Shown: positions 32,527-43,480 of the stretch, one piece after another
How the letters are laid out: every line of letters begins with the position of its first letter
Position numbering within the stretch: position 1 is the first letter of the stretch
Assembly (NCBI RefSeq): GCF_016107655.1
Contig: NZ_JABASX010000006.1
Location: 248,001 to 312,000, forward strand
DNA from: Brevibacterium antiquum
GTDB lineage: Bacteria; Actinomycetota; Actinomycetes; Actinomycetales; Brevibacteriaceae
Direction: 5' to 3'
Length of the DNA: 64,000 nt
The notes under the pieces: generated by a model
Databases searched by the model: none
What the model was told of the DNA's origin: nothing
What the model saw: the letters and a program-made list of their open reading frames with translations, nothing else
Program-made: the position numbers and the translations under genes

Positions 32527-34050
32527 ATGACCACCAATCCGACCACCGAAGTCGTCCGCGGCAATTCGTCGACCTCTCTGGTTGCCGAGGACGAGTTCCC
32601 ACCGCTGACGCACTTCATCGACGGCGCGTTCGTCGACCGCACGACAGACGCAGCACCAAACACGGAATCAGCGTCGACGACCATCGTCAATCCGGCAGAC
32701 GGCACCACCATCGCTGAGGTGGCCGAAGGCACCGCCGCCGACGTCGATTCCGCTGTGGTGGCGGCACGGCGAGCCCTGACCAACTGGCGCGAGTCGACCC
32801 CGAAGGACCGCGCCGATATCCTCTATAGGATCGCTGATCGCATCGAGGAGAACGCGGATGTACTTATCCGCCTCGAATCTCTCAACGCGGGCAAGCCGAC
32901 CGTCGTATCAGAAGACGATATCTCGATGGCCGCCGACACGTTCCGCTTCTCCGCCGGAGCCGGACGTGCCTTCACCGAGTTGGGTTCGGGCAACTACGTC
33001 GAGGATCACACGTCGATCATCCTGCGCGAGCCAGTCGGTGTTGTGGGTGTAGTCGTGCCCTGGAACTACCCGCTGCTCATGGCCGCGTGGAAGATCGGCC
33101 CGATCCTCGCAACCGGGAACACGCTCGTGCTCAAGCCTTCGGAGCAGACTCCGCTGACCACGCTCAAGCTGGTCGAGCTCATTGCCGATCTCCTCCCTGC
33201 AGGTGTGCTCAACATCGTCACCGGGCTGGGCCCCGAGGTCGGGGCGAGGCTCTCGGGTCACCCGGACATCGATCTCGTGGCGCTGACCGGCAGCGTGGCC
33301 AGCGGCAAGGCAGTGGCCACCAGTGCAGGCGACACGCTCAAGCGCGTTCACCTCGAGCTGGGCGGCAAAGCCCCTGTCATCATCTTTCCCGACGCCGACC
33401 TGCAGGCGGCCGCCGAGGGTGTTCGCAACGCCGGCTACTGGAATGCGGGCCAGGAGTGCGGCGCCGGCACCCGAGTGCTCGTCCATTCATCTGTTGCGAA
33501 GGAGTTCACGAAGCTCCTGGCCGACCAGGTGCGCAGCTACGTCGTCGGCGACCCTCGCGGCGGCGACAAGGTGGAGCTGGGACCGATGATCTCGCAGGCC
33601 CATTTCGAGCGCGTCACGAGCTTCCTCGAGCGCGCGATCGCCGATGGGGCGACCCCTGTCGTCGGTGGGAATGCACTCGAGGGGCCAGGGTTCTTCATTG
33701 CTCCGACTGTGCTCGCCGACGTCGCACCCGGAGCGGAGGCCTCACAACATGAGATCTTCGGACCGGTCGTGACGATCGAGACCTTCGAGACTGAGGACGA
33801 GGCCCTCGAACGCGCCAACGAAGTGCCCTATGGCCTGGCGGCATCGGTGTGGACGAAGGACTCGGCGCGCAGCCTCGACGTTCCGCGTCACCTAGACTTC
33901 GGCACCGTGTGGGTGAACTCGCACCTCGTGCTCGCGACCGAGGTCCCCTGGGGTGGGTTCAAGGGCTCGGGCTACGGTCGCGACCTCTCGATCTACGCCC
34001 TCAACGACTTCTCCCGCACCAAGCACGTCCAGATCAACCACGCCCGCTGA
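32527..34050 (+). CDS. NAD-dependent aldehyde dehydrogenase (aminoaldehyde/betaine-aldehyde type)
   Basis: A 507-aa aldehyde dehydrogenase, slightly long because of an N-terminal extension of about 25 residues. Catalytic Glu in LELGGKAPVIIF near 281, catalytic Cys in NAGQECGAGTRVL near 315, NAD-binding PWNYPLLMAAWKIGP near 179 and FGPVVTIETF near 417. The closest groups oxidise 4-aminobutyraldehyde or betaine aldehyde. The ATG at 32527 has GTGGAGG upstream; the frame is open to 32437 but that start would precede the -10 box. With the amine oxidase it could convert an amine to a carboxylic acid. Confidence 0.88.
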   Translation: MTTNPTTEVVRGNSSTSLVAEDEFPPLTHFIDGAFVDRTTDAAPNTESASTTIVNPADGTTIAEVAEGTAADVDSAVVAARRALTNWRESTPKDRADILYRIADRIEENADVLIRLESLNAGKPTVVSEDDISMAADTFRFSAGAGRAFTELGSGNYVEDHTSIILREPVGVVGVVVPWNYPLLMAAWKIGPILATGNTLVLKPSEQTPLTTLKLVELIADLLPAGVLNIVTGLGPEVGARLSGHPDIDLVALTGSVASGKAVATSAGDTLKRVHLELGGKAPVIIFPDADLQAAAEGVRNAGYWNAGQECGAGTRVLVHSSVAKEFTKLLADQVRSYVVGDPRGGDKVELGPMISQAHFERVTSFLERAIADGATPVVGGNALEGPGFFIAPTVLADVAPGAEASQHEIFGPVVTIETFETEDEALERANEVPYGLAASVWTKDSARSLDVPRHLDFGTVWVNSHLVLATEVPWGGFKGSGYGRDLSIYALNDFSRTKHVQINHAR

Positions 34051-34116
34051 GCCTGCGACCACCAGCGCATCGACGTGGCCGCCCCACCGCCCGGCCGTCG
34101 AGAGCACAGCTTAGCG

Positions 34117-34148
34117 TCGAGAGCACACTCCCTGGAGTCTGCTCTCGA
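34117..34148. terminator. Hairpin between convergent genes, probable terminator
   Basis: TCGAGAGCA-C-ACTCC-CT-GGAGT-C-TGCTCTCGA: a 9-bp stem, one mismatch, then a 5-bp stem with a 2-nt loop, between the convergent aldehyde dehydrogenase and purU genes. No T tract follows on either strand, so efficiency is uncertain. A second copy of GTCGAGAGCACA lies just before it at about 34097. Confidence 0.6.
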
Positions 34149-34216
34149 AGCTGAGGTCGCCCCGCGATGAAATGCAGCGGCGCTGCGCCCCGGCGCCGCG
34201 ACCCGGCCCCACAGAC

Positions 34217-35077
34217 TCACCGCAGGACGACGGTGCGCTTCCCGGAGAGGAACACGCGGCCGTCGCAGTGCCACTTCACGGCATTGGACAGAGCCTTGCA
34301 CTCGGCGTCACGGCCAGCGGCGACGAGGTCCTTGGGACCGAAGGAGTGGTCGACGTCGACGACCTGCTGGGCGATGATCGGGCCCTCGTCGAGTTCGCTG
34401 TCGACGAAGTGTGCGGTCGCCCCGACGGTCTTGACTCCCCGCTCCCATGCCTGGTGGTAGGGCTTGGCGCCCTTGAACGAGGGCAGGAAGGAGTGGTGGA
34501 TGTTGATGGCCTTGCCCGTCAGTTCGCGCGCCAGGTCATCGGAGAGGACCTGCATGTAGCGGGCGAGGACGACGAGGTCGATCTCGAAGCGGTCGACGAG
34601 TTCGAGCAGCTTCGCCTCTGCCTCCGGCTTCGTCTCCTTGGTCACCGGGATGCGGAAGAACGGGATGTGGTGCCATTCGACGAGTTCACGGTGATCGGGG
34701 TGATTGGACACCACGGCCGCGATCTCGATGGGCAGCTCACCGATCTGGGACCGGAACAGCAGGTCATTGAGGCAGTGCTCGAACTTCGAGACCATGATGA
34801 GGACCCGACGCTTCTCCCCTTGCGGCCACAGCTTCCACGTCGCCTCGAACTCGGAGCCGATGTTTTCGAAGTCCGTGCGCAGAGCATCGATCGAGGCACT
34901 CGACTCGTCCTGGAGACTGAAGTCGATCCTGAGGAACAGGCGCTCGGCGAACTGGTCGTCGAACTGCTTGAGCTCCTTGATGTCACCGCCGTGAGTGAGG
35001 AGCGCTCCGGTGACGGAATGAAGAATTCCCGGCCGTTCGTCGCATTCCAGGGTGAAGACGTAATCCTGCATATCCAC
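34217..35077 (-). CDS. purU: Formyltetrahydrofolate deformylase PurU
   Basis: A 286-aa enzyme that hydrolyses 10-formyl-THF to formate and THF. N-terminal ACT domain (about 1-80, DYVFTLECDERPGILHSVTG) and C-terminal formyltransferase domain with the catalytic Asn-His-Asp set in INIHHSFLPSFKGA and DEGPIIAQQ. Length matches the family (about 280-290). It is the last gene of the sarcosine oxidase operon, after soxG (114-nt gap). There it would recycle folate loaded with one-carbon units from sarcosine. AAGGAAG precedes the ATG. Confidence 0.96.
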   Translation of the reverse strand: MDMQDYVFTLECDERPGILHSVTGALLTHGGDIKELKQFDDQFAERLFLRIDFSLQDESSASIDALRTDFENIGSEFEATWKLWPQGEKRRVLIMVSKFEHCLNDLLFRSQIGELPIEIAAVVSNHPDHRELVEWHHIPFFRIPVTKETKPEAEAKLLELVDRFEIDLVVLARYMQVLSDDLARELTGKAINIHHSFLPSFKGAKPYHQAWERGVKTVGATAHFVDSELDEGPIIAQQVVDVDHSFGPKDLVAAGRDAECKALSNAVKWHCDGRVFLSGKRTVVLR

Positions 35078-35191
35078 TGCTTCCTTGCTCGATGGGTGTA
35101 CTCAATCATTGGGTGCGAGGCTCACGTCGGTCAACTTCGAACTCTCCGGTCGCGCCCGAGGCGCCCACGCCGACCCCGCTCCCTCCCGGTG

Positions 35192-35851
35192 TCAGTCGGT
35201 GAGGAATTCCGCCATCCCGTCGAGCAGCCAACGGACCGCGAAGTCCGCGAAGCTGGCCCGCGGGTAGACCCGATATTCGAGCTCCGATGAGTGGTGCACG
35301 ATGACCGGAACCGGACCCATCTGGGTCGAGATCGCTGTGTCGATGCCGAAGGCACGCGGGTGCAGATCGGCGCGGACGCTCTTCTCAAGGACCTCTCTTG
35401 CCTTCGTCCCGGTCAGTTCGAGGATCGTGCGGTTGGACGAGAGATCCACGGCCTGTCCCGGCAGACCTTCGAGGGCCGCCTCGGCGACGAGGGTCTCCCC
35501 GGGCCGCTGCTGTCGGGAGACGTCGACGGTGAGGAATTCATCGGGGCTCAGCCACAGCGTGTGCAGGCTCGCGGCGTCGCCGGTGACCTCGCCCACCTGC
35601 TGCGGCAAGGTGATTCCGAGCGCAGATTCGAGCGCCTCCGCCGAGGCGGTTCCCGGGGTGGCGCGCAATCCGAGCTGGACAGCGAAGCACCGTTCCCGCA
35701 GGCCGACGGCCTGTCCGCCGGTGGCAGTGGCGGTGGCCATGTCCTCGGCGAGGTGGGCTGCCGGTGAGACGCGGAGTGCATCAAGCACCTCGGCGGGAGT
35801 GTCGAAGTTCTGCTGCTGAGTGGTCTGTGTGCTCTGGGTGGTGTCAGCCAT
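35192..35851 (-). CDS. soxG: Sarcosine oxidase gamma subunit SoxG
   Basis: A 219-aa gamma subunit of heterotetrameric sarcosine oxidase, with the family's conserved [25 protein letters not shown] and [17 protein letters not shown] blocks. Its N-terminal 25 residues are Gln/Thr-rich and variable. It overlaps the soxA stop by 8 nt. Together with SoxA, B and D it oxidatively demethylates sarcosine to glycine, H2O2 and methylene-THF. Confidence 0.93.
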   Translation of the reverse strand: MADTTQSTQTTQQQNFDTPAEVLDALRVSPAAHLAEDMATATATGGQAVGLRERCFAVQLGLRATPGTASAEALESALGITLPQQVGEVTGDAASLHTLWLSPDEFLTVDVSRQQRPGETLVAEAALEGLPGQAVDLSSNRTILELTGTKAREVLEKSVRADLHPRAFGIDTAISTQMGPVPVIVHHSSELEYRVYPRASFADFAVRWLLDGMAEFLTD

Positions 35852-38813
35852 CGCGGCGGTTCCCTTCTGGATCGTAGAAGACGGGTGAGGTGATCTCGAC
35901 GTCGACGAGTTCGCCGCCGACCGGAGACTGTGCGATCTCGCCCATCCGGTTCCGGCCGTTCTCGACGAGCGCGAGGCCGAAGGGTCGGTCCATGCTCGGG
36001 GAGATGTAGGAGGAGGTGACGTGCCCGATCATCGGGACCGGTCCTGCCTCGGGAGTCACCGGGGTGCCGGAGGTGATGAGCTGCGCGCCCTCGGCCAGGC
36101 GGGTCGTGCCGTCGACCGGGAGCACGCCGACGAGGTGCTTGCGGTCCTCGCGGGATGTATCGACCCGTGAGTAGGAGCGTTTGCCGATGAAGTCCTTGAG
36201 CTTCGAGACGATCCAGTCCATGCCCGCGTCCTGCGGGGTGACGGTCCCGTCGGTGTCCTGGCCGACGATGATGAAGCCCTTCTCCGCGCGGAGAACGTGC
36301 ATTGTCTCGGTTCCGTAGGGGGTGATGCCGAACTCGGCCCCCGCCTCGGCGACGGCTTCCCAGACGGTGAGCCCGTAGAAGTTCTCGACGTTGATCTCGA
36401 AGGCGAGCTCCCCGGAGAACGAGATCCGACAGATGCGCGCCGGAATGCCGCTCGCCAGGGTCGTCTCCCTGAATCCCATGAACTCGAAGGCCTCATTGGA
36501 CACGTCCAGGTGCGGGGCGAGCTTCGCAATGACCTCACGGGACTTGGGTCCGGCGACCGCGACGGTCGACCATTCTTCCGTCACCGAGGTGAAGACGACG
36601 TCGAGGTGCGGCCATTCGGTCTGGTGCCATTCCTCGAGCCATTCGAGGACGGTGGCAGCGCCGCCGGTGGTCGTGGTCATGTAGTAGCGGTCCTCGGCCA
36701 CGCGCAGGGTGACGCCGTCGTCGAAGACCATCCCATCGGGTTTGCACATGAGACCGTAGCGGCCCTTGCCGATCGCCAGCTTTTTGAACCCGTTGGTGTA
36801 GATCTGGCCCAGGAATTCGCCGGCGTCGGTGCCGCGGATCTCGATCTTTCCCAGGGTTGAGGCATCCTGGAAGCCGACCGATTCGCGCACAGCCTTGCAT
36901 TCGCGCAGCACCGCCGCGTCCATGTCCTCCCCGTTCTGCGGGTAGAACCAGGGGCGCTTCCACTGGCCGACGTCTTCGAATTCAGCACCGTGGTCGACGT
37001 GCCAGGGGTGGATCGCAGTGATCCGGGCGGGGTCGAAGAGCACGCCCTTGCGCCGACCGGCCAGTGCCGCGAAGGGCACGGGGGCGAAGGGTGCGCGGAA
37101 GGTCGTGTGGCCGACCGAGCCCAGGTCGTCCTCGCCGAGCACCTTGGCGATCGCGCCGATGGCGTTGACCGCACTGGTCTTGCCCTGGTCATTGGCTGTC
37201 GAGATCGAGGTGTAGCGCTTGATGTGCTCGACCGAGCGCATGCCCGCGTTCATCGCCCGCTGCACGTCAGCAACGGACTGGTCGCGCTGGAAGTCGATGA
37301 AGTGCGTGGTCAGCGCCGTGTGGTCGTCGTTCGCCGAGGTGACCAGCCACAGCGGTCGGGTCTCGGCAGGGGGCACCGACGCTGCCGTCGGAACACTGAG
37401 CACGGCTAAGAATCCTGTGCGTTCAGCGGCCGCATTGCCAGCTTCGGCACCCTGCTCGAGCGCTGCTGCCAGCGAGTAGTCACCATTGATCGCGCCGGCT
37501 GTGAACTGATCGCGCACGGGCCTCGTCGGGACGAAGGCGGCGATGTCGCTCCGCCACTCGATCGGCCCCTTGCGTTGCCCGTGCAGGTGGATGACGGGAG
37601 AGAATCCGCCCGCCACGGCCAGCAGATCCACGTCGATGACCTCGGAGTCGCCGGTGGCCACACCGTCCTCGTCGAGGCCCGAGACCGTGATCGCACTGAT
37701 GCGTCCGGCAGGCCCTTCCCCTGCGGCGTCGCTGACCGCGGAACCGAGGATGAGCCGGGTTCCGGTTTCCCGGGCAACGTATTCCGCCATCGCCGAGGCG
37801 GTGGTCCGGGAATCGATGATCGAGGGCACCTCGATGCCTGCCGTGTGAAGATCGGCGAGCAGTTCGTAGGCCGAGTCGTTCGTCGCAGCGATCGCGACGG
37901 ACTGTCCTGCGGCGACGCCGTAGCGATTGAGGTAGGTGCGCACGGCAGAGGCGAGCATAATGCCCGGACGGTCGTTGTTGGCGAAGACGATCGGGCGTTC
38001 ATGGGCTCCGGTGGCCAGCACGACCTGTTGGGCCCGGATGTGCCAGACCCGCTGGCGGGTGCCCGGGCGGGAAGGACCGCCGCTGGCTGCGGACGCACCG
38101 TTGGCATTGTCGCTGCCCCGAGCACCCGCTCCCCCGTTTTCAACGAGCTCAAGAGTGCGGTCTTCGAGGGCGACGAAGTAGTTCGAGTCGTAGCTGCCGA
38201 AGACGGTCGTGTTCGTTCGGTAGGTCAGTTCCTCCGCCTCGGCGAACGAGGCGACGGTGGACTCGATCCACTCGGCGGCGGGCATGCCGTCGACGCTGAC
38301 TGCCGAATTCGACAGCAGCGACCCACCGGGAGCGGACCTGTCGTCGAGCAGCAAGGTCCGGGCTCCCGACTTTCCAGCCTCACGTGCCGCGGCGAGTCCG
38401 GCGGGACCCGCGCCGATGACCAGCACATCGGTGTGGACGTGCTTGTGTTCGTAGACCAGTTCGTCCTGGCCGGGATCGAGGATGCCGAGACCGGAGAGAT
38501 AGTCGGCTTCGAGTCCTTCGGTGATCGGCACGCGGGTGGCGGGCAGCATGGATTCGCTGACGTCGCCGGGGATCCGTCCTTTTACGCGGACGAGTGCGTT
38601 GGACTCTTCGATTCCGGCACTCAGGATGCCACGGGCCCGGCCCAGGTAGGTCGAGTTGCCGCACTCGATTCGTCCGGCGGCGATGAGCGCGCTGGCGATC
38701 GTGTCACCGGCGAAGCCGGAGTACGGCTGGCCGTCGACGCTGAAGGCGATGGGGCGCGATCGGTCGATGCCGGTCGCGTTCTCGAGGCGGGAATTCGTAT
38801 CTGCGGAGGTCAT
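35844..38813 (-). CDS. soxA: Sarcosine oxidase alpha subunit SoxA
   Basis: The 989-aa large subunit, a little above the roughly 965-aa norm. Order: N-terminal 2Fe-2S-like domain (to about 110), NAD-binding Rossmann part with [19 protein letters not shown] near 130, a second nucleotide-binding region around [19 protein letters not shown] near 310, and a C-terminal GcvT-like folate domain (from about 610) that captures the methylene group on THF. The ATG overlaps the stop of soxD (ATGA). All domains look intact. Confidence 0.96.
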   Translation of the reverse strand: MTSADTNSRLENATGIDRSRPIAFSVDGQPYSGFAGDTIASALIAAGRIECGNSTYLGRARGILSAGIEESNALVRVKGRIPGDVSESMLPATRVPITEGLEADYLSGLGILDPGQDELVYEHKHVHTDVLVIGAGPAGLAAAREAGKSGARTLLLDDRSAPGGSLLSNSAVSVDGMPAAEWIESTVASFAEAEELTYRTNTTVFGSYDSNYFVALEDRTLELVENGGAGARGSDNANGASAASGGPSRPGTRQRVWHIRAQQVVLATGAHERPIVFANNDRPGIMLASAVRTYLNRYGVAAGQSVAIAATNDSAYELLADLHTAGIEVPSIIDSRTTASAMAEYVARETGTRLILGSAVSDAAGEGPAGRISAITVSGLDEDGVATGDSEVIDVDLLAVAGGFSPVIHLHGQRKGPIEWRSDIAAFVPTRPVRDQFTAGAINGDYSLAAALEQGAEAGNAAAERTGFLAVLSVPTAASVPPAETRPLWLVTSANDDHTALTTHFIDFQRDQSVADVQRAMNAGMRSVEHIKRYTSISTANDQGKTSAVNAIGAIAKVLGEDDLGSVGHTTFRAPFAPVPFAALAGRRKGVLFDPARITAIHPWHVDHGAEFEDVGQWKRPWFYPQNGEDMDAAVLRECKAVRESVGFQDASTLGKIEIRGTDAGEFLGQIYTNGFKKLAIGKGRYGLMCKPDGMVFDDGVTLRVAEDRYYMTTTTGGAATVLEWLEEWHQTEWPHLDVVFTSVTEEWSTVAVAGPKSREVIAKLAPHLDVSNEAFEFMGFRETTLASGIPARICRISFSGELAFEINVENFYGLTVWEAVAEAGAEFGITPYGTETMHVLRAEKGFIIVGQDTDGTVTPQDAGMDWIVSKLKDFIGKRSYSRVDTSREDRKHLVGVLPVDGTTRLAEGAQLITSGTPVTPEAGPVPMIGHVTSSYISPSMDRPFGLALVENGRNRMGEIAQSPVGGELVDVEITSPVFYDPEGNRRDG

Positions 38814-39172
38814 CGTGCACCCTCACCTTCTGCTGGAGTCGGATCCGCTTCGACTAGTGTCAGTTCCGCGGTCACCGGCTCCTTCGTCGCAGGGACCGCA
38901 GTCGTCGGACGGGCCGCGCCCATGGGGTAGATGGCTGTGAAGTCATAGGTCACGGTGTCGCGGATGGCGTTGAACCATTTGCGGCACCCGAGGCTGTGAC
39001 TCCACCGTTCGGCGTAGGCGCCGCGGTCGTTGTCGCGATAGAAGAGGAATTCGGCCCACTCTGTGTCGCTGAGCGCGTGGGGGTCGGCCGGGTAGGCGAC
39101 GTGTGCCTGGCCGCCGTAGTGGAATTCGGTTTCGTCGCGTGGTCCGCAGTGCGGGCAGCTGATGAGGAGCAT
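38810..39172 (-). CDS. soxD: Sarcosine oxidase delta subunit SoxD
   Basis: A 120-aa zinc-binding subunit. The ligands are visible: CPHCG at residues 6-10, His in EFHYGGQ and a later Cys in LGCRKWFN, where the family expects three Cys and one His. The last 25 residues are variable. It sits between soxB (26-nt gap) and soxA. Confidence 0.95.
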   Translation of the reverse strand: MLLISCPHCGPRDETEFHYGGQAHVAYPADPHALSDTEWAEFLFYRDNDRGAYAERWSHSLGCRKWFNAIRDTVTYDFTAIYPMGAARPTTAVPATKEPVTAELTLVEADPTPAEGEGAR

Positions 39173-39198
39173 GACTGGTCCTTCCTTGTCGGGTTCGC

Positions 39199-40416
39199 TC
39201 AGTGCGCCACGGCTGCGGCGCCGTGCTCGTCGATGAGGTGGCCGGTTTCGAACCGGTCGAGGGCGTAGGGGGCGTTGAGCGGGTGGGGTTCGTCATTGGC
39301 GATCGTGTGCGCAAAGGTCAGTCCGGCGGCGGGTGTGCCTTTGAAGCCGCCGGTGCCCCAGCCGCAGTTGGCGTAGAGGCCCTGGACTTCGGTCTTCGAC
39401 ACGATGGGCGAGGCGTCGAGGGTGACGTCGACGATGCCGCCCCAGGTGCGCAGCACGTGGGCCCGGGCGAAGATCGGGAAGAGTTCGACAGCGGCGGCCA
39501 GCTGTTCCTCGATGACGTGGAAGCCGCCTCGTTGGCCATAGCCGTTGTAGGAGTCAACCCCGGCACCCATGACGAGTTCGCCCTTGTGTGCCTGGGAGAC
39601 GTAGACGTGGACATGGTTGGACATGACCACGGTCGGGTGCACGGGTTCGAAGAGTTCGGACACGAGCGCCTGCAGCGGGTGGGACTGGATCGGCAGGCGG
39701 ATGCCGGCCATGTCGGCCAGCACCGAGGAATCTCCGGCCACACACATGGCAACCTTCTCGGTGGTGATGTGGCCGCGGGTGGTCTCGACGCCGACGACCT
39801 TGTCGCCGATGCGCTCGATCCCGATGACCTCGCAGTTCTGGATGATATCGACGCCCATCTCATCGCACTTGCGGGCGAATGCCCAGGCAACGTGATCATG
39901 CTTGGCGATGCCGGCGCGCGGCTGATAGGTCGCGCCCATCACCGGGTAGCGCAGGTCGTCGCCGATGTTGATGATCGGGCAGACTTCCTTGACCTGCTTG
40001 GGGTCGAGCCACTCGGCGTCGACTCCGTTGAGTGCGTTCGCATTCACCCGTCGCTGAGACTCACGCACGTCCTGCAGTGTATGGGCGAGGTTGAGCACGC
40101 CGCGCTGGGAGAAGAGGAAGTCGTAGTCGAGTTCCTCGGGCAGCTGTTCCCAGAGCTTGAGCGACTTCTCGTACATGGCTGCGGACTCGTCCCACAGGTA
40201 GTTCGAGCGGATGATGGTCGTGTTGCGGGCCATGTTGCCGCCGGCCAGCCAACCGCGTTCGAGGATCGCGATGTTGGTCATGCCGTGATTCTTCGCCAGG
40301 TAGTACGCAGTGGCCAGACCGTGCCCGCCGCCGCCGATGATGACGGCCTCGTAGGACTTCTTCGGTTCCGGGTTGCGCCACAGGAAGTCGGGGTGTTCGG
40401 GGAGTTGGTCAGCCAT
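39199..40416 (-). CDS. soxB: Sarcosine oxidase beta subunit SoxB
   Basis: A 405-aa beta subunit carrying the catalytic FAD and the covalent FMN. The FAD loop [13 protein letters not shown] is at 28-40, with [19 protein letters not shown] near 167 where the FMN-bearing His lies in characterised enzymes. The C-terminal [16 protein letters not shown] block near 352 is typical. The ATG shares its A with the glyA stop (TGATG), so translation is coupled. Confidence 0.96.
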   Translation of the reverse strand: MADQLPEHPDFLWRNPEPKKSYEAVIIGGGGHGLATAYYLAKNHGMTNIAILERGWLAGGNMARNTTIIRSNYLWDESAAMYEKSLKLWEQLPEELDYDFLFSQRGVLNLAHTLQDVRESQRRVNANALNGVDAEWLDPKQVKEVCPIINIGDDLRYPVMGATYQPRAGIAKHDHVAWAFARKCDEMGVDIIQNCEVIGIERIGDKVVGVETTRGHITTEKVAMCVAGDSSVLADMAGIRLPIQSHPLQALVSELFEPVHPTVVMSNHVHVYVSQAHKGELVMGAGVDSYNGYGQRGGFHVIEEQLAAAVELFPIFARAHVLRTWGGIVDVTLDASPIVSKTEVQGLYANCGWGTGGFKGTPAAGLTFAHTIANDEPHPLNAPYALDRFETGHLIDEHGAAAVAH

Positions 40417-41819
40417 CAGCGTGCTCCGATTTCGTTCATGGTGGGGTAGAGCGGGTGGGCGGTCGCCAGAGCCGACACACGGTCGCTGAGCTCGGCGATG
40501 ACCTGCGGTTCGGCACCGGCCTCGGCAGCGCCGGCCTTGAGCACCTCGGCGATGATGCCGGCCACCTCGGCGAAGGCAGCGGAACCGAACCCGCGGCTGG
40601 CCAGGGCCGGGGTGCCGATCCGCAGGCCGGAGGTGACCATCGGCGGGCGCGGATCGTTCGGCACGGCATTGCGGTTGACGGTGATGCCGATCGAAGCGAG
40701 CAGGTCTTCGGCCTGTCCACCGTCGAGGACGGAGTTGCGCAGGTCGACGAGGACGAGGTGGACGTCGGTGCCGCCGGTGAGGACGGTGATCCCGAGGTCG
40801 GCGACATCGGATTCGCCGAGGCGTCGAGCGAGTTCGTACGAGCCGGACAGTGTCCGCGCCTGCTTCTCGACGAAGGTCTCAGTGGCGGCGAGACCGAAGG
40901 CCACGGCCTTGCCTGCGATGACGTGCTCAAGCGGCCCACCCTGCTGACCGGGGAAGACTGCGGAATTGACCTTCTTCGCGATGTCAGCGTCGTTGGTGAG
41001 GATGATCCCGCCGCGTGGACCGCCGAGGGTCTTGTGCGTCGTCGAGGTCACGACGTGGGCGTGTGGGACCGGAGAGGGATGCAGCCCTGCCGCGACGAGC
41101 CCGGCGAAGTGAGCCATGTCGACCATGAGGTAGGCACCGACGGAATCGGCGATACGGCGGAATTCGGCGAAGTCGAGCTGGCGGGAGTAGGCCGACCAGC
41201 CGGCGACGATGAGTTTGGGCTGGTGCTCCTGGGCGAGGCGATCGACCTCGGCCATATCGATGCAGTTGGTGTCCTCGCGCACACCGTAGGCGGCGATGTT
41301 GTAGAGACGACCGGAGAAGTTGATCTTCATGCCGTGGGTGAGATGCCCGCCGGCGGCGAGGTCGAGACCGAGCACGGTGTCGCCTGGCCGGACGAGTGCG
41401 TGCATGACAGAGGCGTTGGCCTGAGCACCGGAGTGGGGCTGGACGTTGGCGTACTCGGCGCCGAAGAGGGCCTTGACGCGGGAGATGGCGATGCGTTCGA
41501 TCTCGTCGACGTGTTCGCAGCCGCCGTAGTAGCGGCGTCCGGGGTAGCCCTCGGCGTACTTGTTGGTCAGCACCGATCCCTGCGCGGCCATGACGGCGGA
41601 GGCGGTGTGGTTCTCCGAGGCGATCATCTCGAGTCCCTCGCGCTGACGAGCAAGCTCCGCATCGATGAAGCCCGCGATCTGCGGATCAAGCTCGGCGAGG
41701 GAGGTGCTCAGCTCGACGGGATCTCTGCTGGCGAATTCTCCGCAGGCCCGGCTCGATGACGGGGATGTGGCCTGCGCCGACGTCGCAGTCTCGCAACGTT
41801 CCGCGAGTTGTTCTGTCAT
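40416..41819 (-). CDS. glyA: Serine hydroxymethyltransferase GlyA
   Basis: A 467-aa PLP enzyme that joins glycine with methylene-THF to give serine, so it directly uses both products of sarcosine oxidase. PLP Lys in [14 protein letters not shown] near 261; [15 protein letters not shown] and [12 protein letters not shown] near the N-terminus. The start ATG at 41817-41819 has AAGGAG upstream. The first 38 residues, Ser/Ala-rich, precede the usual start of the family and are an extension. First gene of the soxBDAG-purU operon, so likely a dedicated copy beside a housekeeping glyA elsewhere. Confidence 0.95.
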   Translation of the reverse strand: MTEQLAERCETATSAQATSPSSSRACGEFASRDPVELSTSLAELDPQIAGFIDAELARQREGLEMIASENHTASAVMAAQGSVLTNKYAEGYPGRRYYGGCEHVDEIERIAISRVKALFGAEYANVQPHSGAQANASVMHALVRPGDTVLGLDLAAGGHLTHGMKINFSGRLYNIAAYGVREDTNCIDMAEVDRLAQEHQPKLIVAGWSAYSRQLDFAEFRRIADSVGAYLMVDMAHFAGLVAAGLHPSPVPHAHVVTSTTHKTLGGPRGGIILTNDADIAKKVNSAVFPGQQGGPLEHVIAGKAVAFGLAATETFVEKQARTLSGSYELARRLGESDVADLGITVLTGGTDVHLVLVDLRNSVLDGGQAEDLLASIGITVNRNAVPNDPRPPMVTSGLRIGTPALASRGFGSAAFAEVAGIIAEVLKAGAAEAGAEPQVIAELSDRVSALATAHPLYPTMNEIGAR

Positions 41820-41837
41820 GTGATCTCCTTCGACCAT

Positions 41838-41860
41838 TTGATCGTCAACTAATATATCAG
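41838..41860. promoter_or_regulatory. Possible GntR operator in the glyA/GntR divergent gap
   Basis: Two adjoining palindromes, TTGA-TCG-TCAA (41838-41848, perfect) and CTAATATATCAG (41849-41860, 5 of 6 pairs), in the AT-rich 106-nt gap between glyA and the divergent GntR gene. TAGTCT at 41872-41877 may be the GntR -10. Binding by the adjacent GntR protein is inferred. Confidence 0.5.
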
Positions 41861-41925
41861 CTGCGTTCCTGTAGTCTATGACGAGAAAACACGAAAGTGC
41901 AATGGGTGATTTCAGGAGATTGATA

Positions 41926-42588
41926 ATGTCGTCGTCGGCTACCGTGAGCTCACCGAAGGTTTCCCTGGCCGAACGCGCCTATGAGATTCTTCGGCACCGC
42001 CTCATCATGCTCGACATCGCCCCCGGTGACCCCATCAACGAGGCGGCCCTGAGCGCAGAGCTCGAGGTCGGACGAACCCCGATCAGGGAAGCGCTCAAGC
42101 GTCTGGAGAGCGACCATCTCGTCGTCTCCTACTCCCGACGCGGAACCTTCGCGAGCAATGTCGACCTCAAAGACCTGTCGACGATCTCCGAGATGCGAGA
42201 GGTCCTCGAACCCATCGCCGCCCGCAAAGCTGCCCTCAACCTCACCCCTGAGCGCCGCCGCGAATTCGAAGCGACAATCGCCGACCTGCGCGAGCTCAGC
42301 GCCGACGATGAACCGCGCGCCCTCATGGAGCGTGACCTCGAAGTCCATCGCCTCATCTACAGCTCGGTCGACAATCCCCACCTGATGGAGACGCTCGTGC
42401 GCCTGGACGACCTGGCCACCAGGATCTGGTGCCTTGTCATCCCGCGCATTCCAGACCTGATCGGCCACATCCGCGAGCACATCGACCTCCTCGAGGCGAT
42501 TCTCGAGGGCAAGGAGTCGGCTGTCGAAGCCCACGCGGCCGAACACGTCCGCGAATTCGACAAGACACTGCGCTCCGCCCTGCGCTGA
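41926..42588 (+). CDS. GntR-family regulator (FCD domain) of sarcosine operon
   Basis: A 220-aa FadR-subfamily GntR regulator: winged helix at about 15-75 ([36 protein letters not shown]), then FCD domain ([21 protein letters not shown]). The chosen ATG at 41926 has AGGAGA upstream; earlier in-frame ATGs at 41878 and 41901 sit at or too close to the predicted transcript start. Divergent from glyA-soxBDAG-purU, so it is the likely regulator of that operon. Confidence 0.88.
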   Translation: MSSSATVSSPKVSLAERAYEILRHRLIMLDIAPGDPINEAALSAELEVGRTPIREALKRLESDHLVVSYSRRGTFASNVDLKDLSTISEMREVLEPIAARKAALNLTPERRREFEATIADLRELSADDEPRALMERDLEVHRLIYSSVDNPHLMETLVRLDDLATRIWCLVIPRIPDLIGHIREHIDLLEAILEGKESAVEAHAAEHVREFDKTLRSALR

Positions 42589-42597
42589 GTTCTGAGG

Positions 42598-43374
42598 TCA
42601 GCGTCCCCCCAGACGCTGCGAGACCCGACGAGCAGTTTCCACACACCGCTCACCAAGACTCGTAATCTGCTCCGCATCGGTGCGGAATTTGGGAGCGGCG
42701 ATGAGAACGGCTGCAACGAGCGCTCCCCGATGGTCGTGGACACCTGCAGCGATGCCGACCTCATTCGGTGACGTTTCAGCGTCGTTGAGCGCGTAGCCAC
42801 GATCGCGATTGCTCTCCAGGAGGTCACGGTACTTGTCGAAACCGCCGGAGCTGGAGTCCAGCCCCTGGAGTGTGCCGCTGTCGACAAGGGCGTGGATCTC
42901 TTCGATTTCTTCGAAAGCAAGGAAGACCTGCACCGAAGCGCTGTGGGCGGTTTGGTACCGTGAACCCAGACTCGACGTGTGCTTGACCTGCTGGGGACTG
43001 GGAATCTGCTCGACGGTAATCGCTTCGGCCCCGTTCCACACCATGAGGGCACTGGTCTCCCCGGTATCGCGGGTCAGGTCCTGAAGCATCGGATAGGCCG
43101 CCCTTCTGACATCGAGATCGGCGAGCAAGGGCCCGGCGAGCGCGAGGATTCCGAGACCCAGTCGGTAGCGGCGGGACGATTCCTGCTCGACGATGCCCTG
43201 GGCCTCGAGTGCGGTGAGGATTCTGGACACGGTGCTCTTGTGCAGACCCACTCGCGGCGCGATCTCCGTGACGCCGAGCTCCTGCCGATCCGGGGAGAAG
43301 CAGCGGAGGATCGACACAGTGTTCTCGATGACGGAGGCACCGCGGTGGGAGGTGTCGGAAGACTGTCGAGGCAT
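42598..43374 (-). CDS. IclR-family regulator near creatinase
   Basis: An IclR regulator of 258 aa: winged helix (SVIENTVSILRCFSPDRQELGV, then LHKSTVSRILTALEAQGIV) and IclR effector domain (LGLGILALAGPLLADLDV onward). TACACT at 43381-43386 lies 6 nt before the ATG at 43372-43374, a leaderless arrangement; a GTG at 43401 is an alternative. It lies 106 nt downstream of creatinase on the same strand and may control the transporter-creatinase unit. Confidence 0.88.
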   Translation of the reverse strand: MPRQSSDTSHRGASVIENTVSILRCFSPDRQELGVTEIAPRVGLHKSTVSRILTALEAQGIVEQESSRRYRLGLGILALAGPLLADLDVRRAAYPMLQDLTRDTGETSALMVWNGAEAITVEQIPSPQQVKHTSSLGSRYQTAHSASVQVFLAFEEIEEIHALVDSGTLQGLDSSSGGFDKYRDLLESNRDRGYALNDAETSPNEVGIAAGVHDHRGALVAAVLIAAPKFRTDAEQITSLGERCVETARRVSQRLGGR

Positions 43375-43480
43375 GGTGTCAGTGTATTCGTCCGCGGGCA
43401 CCGACTGACGATGCCCGCAGACGTTACCGGGATCAACCCGGTCCTTCCTGTTTCAGCTCCTGCGTGAGTGGTCGTACCGC

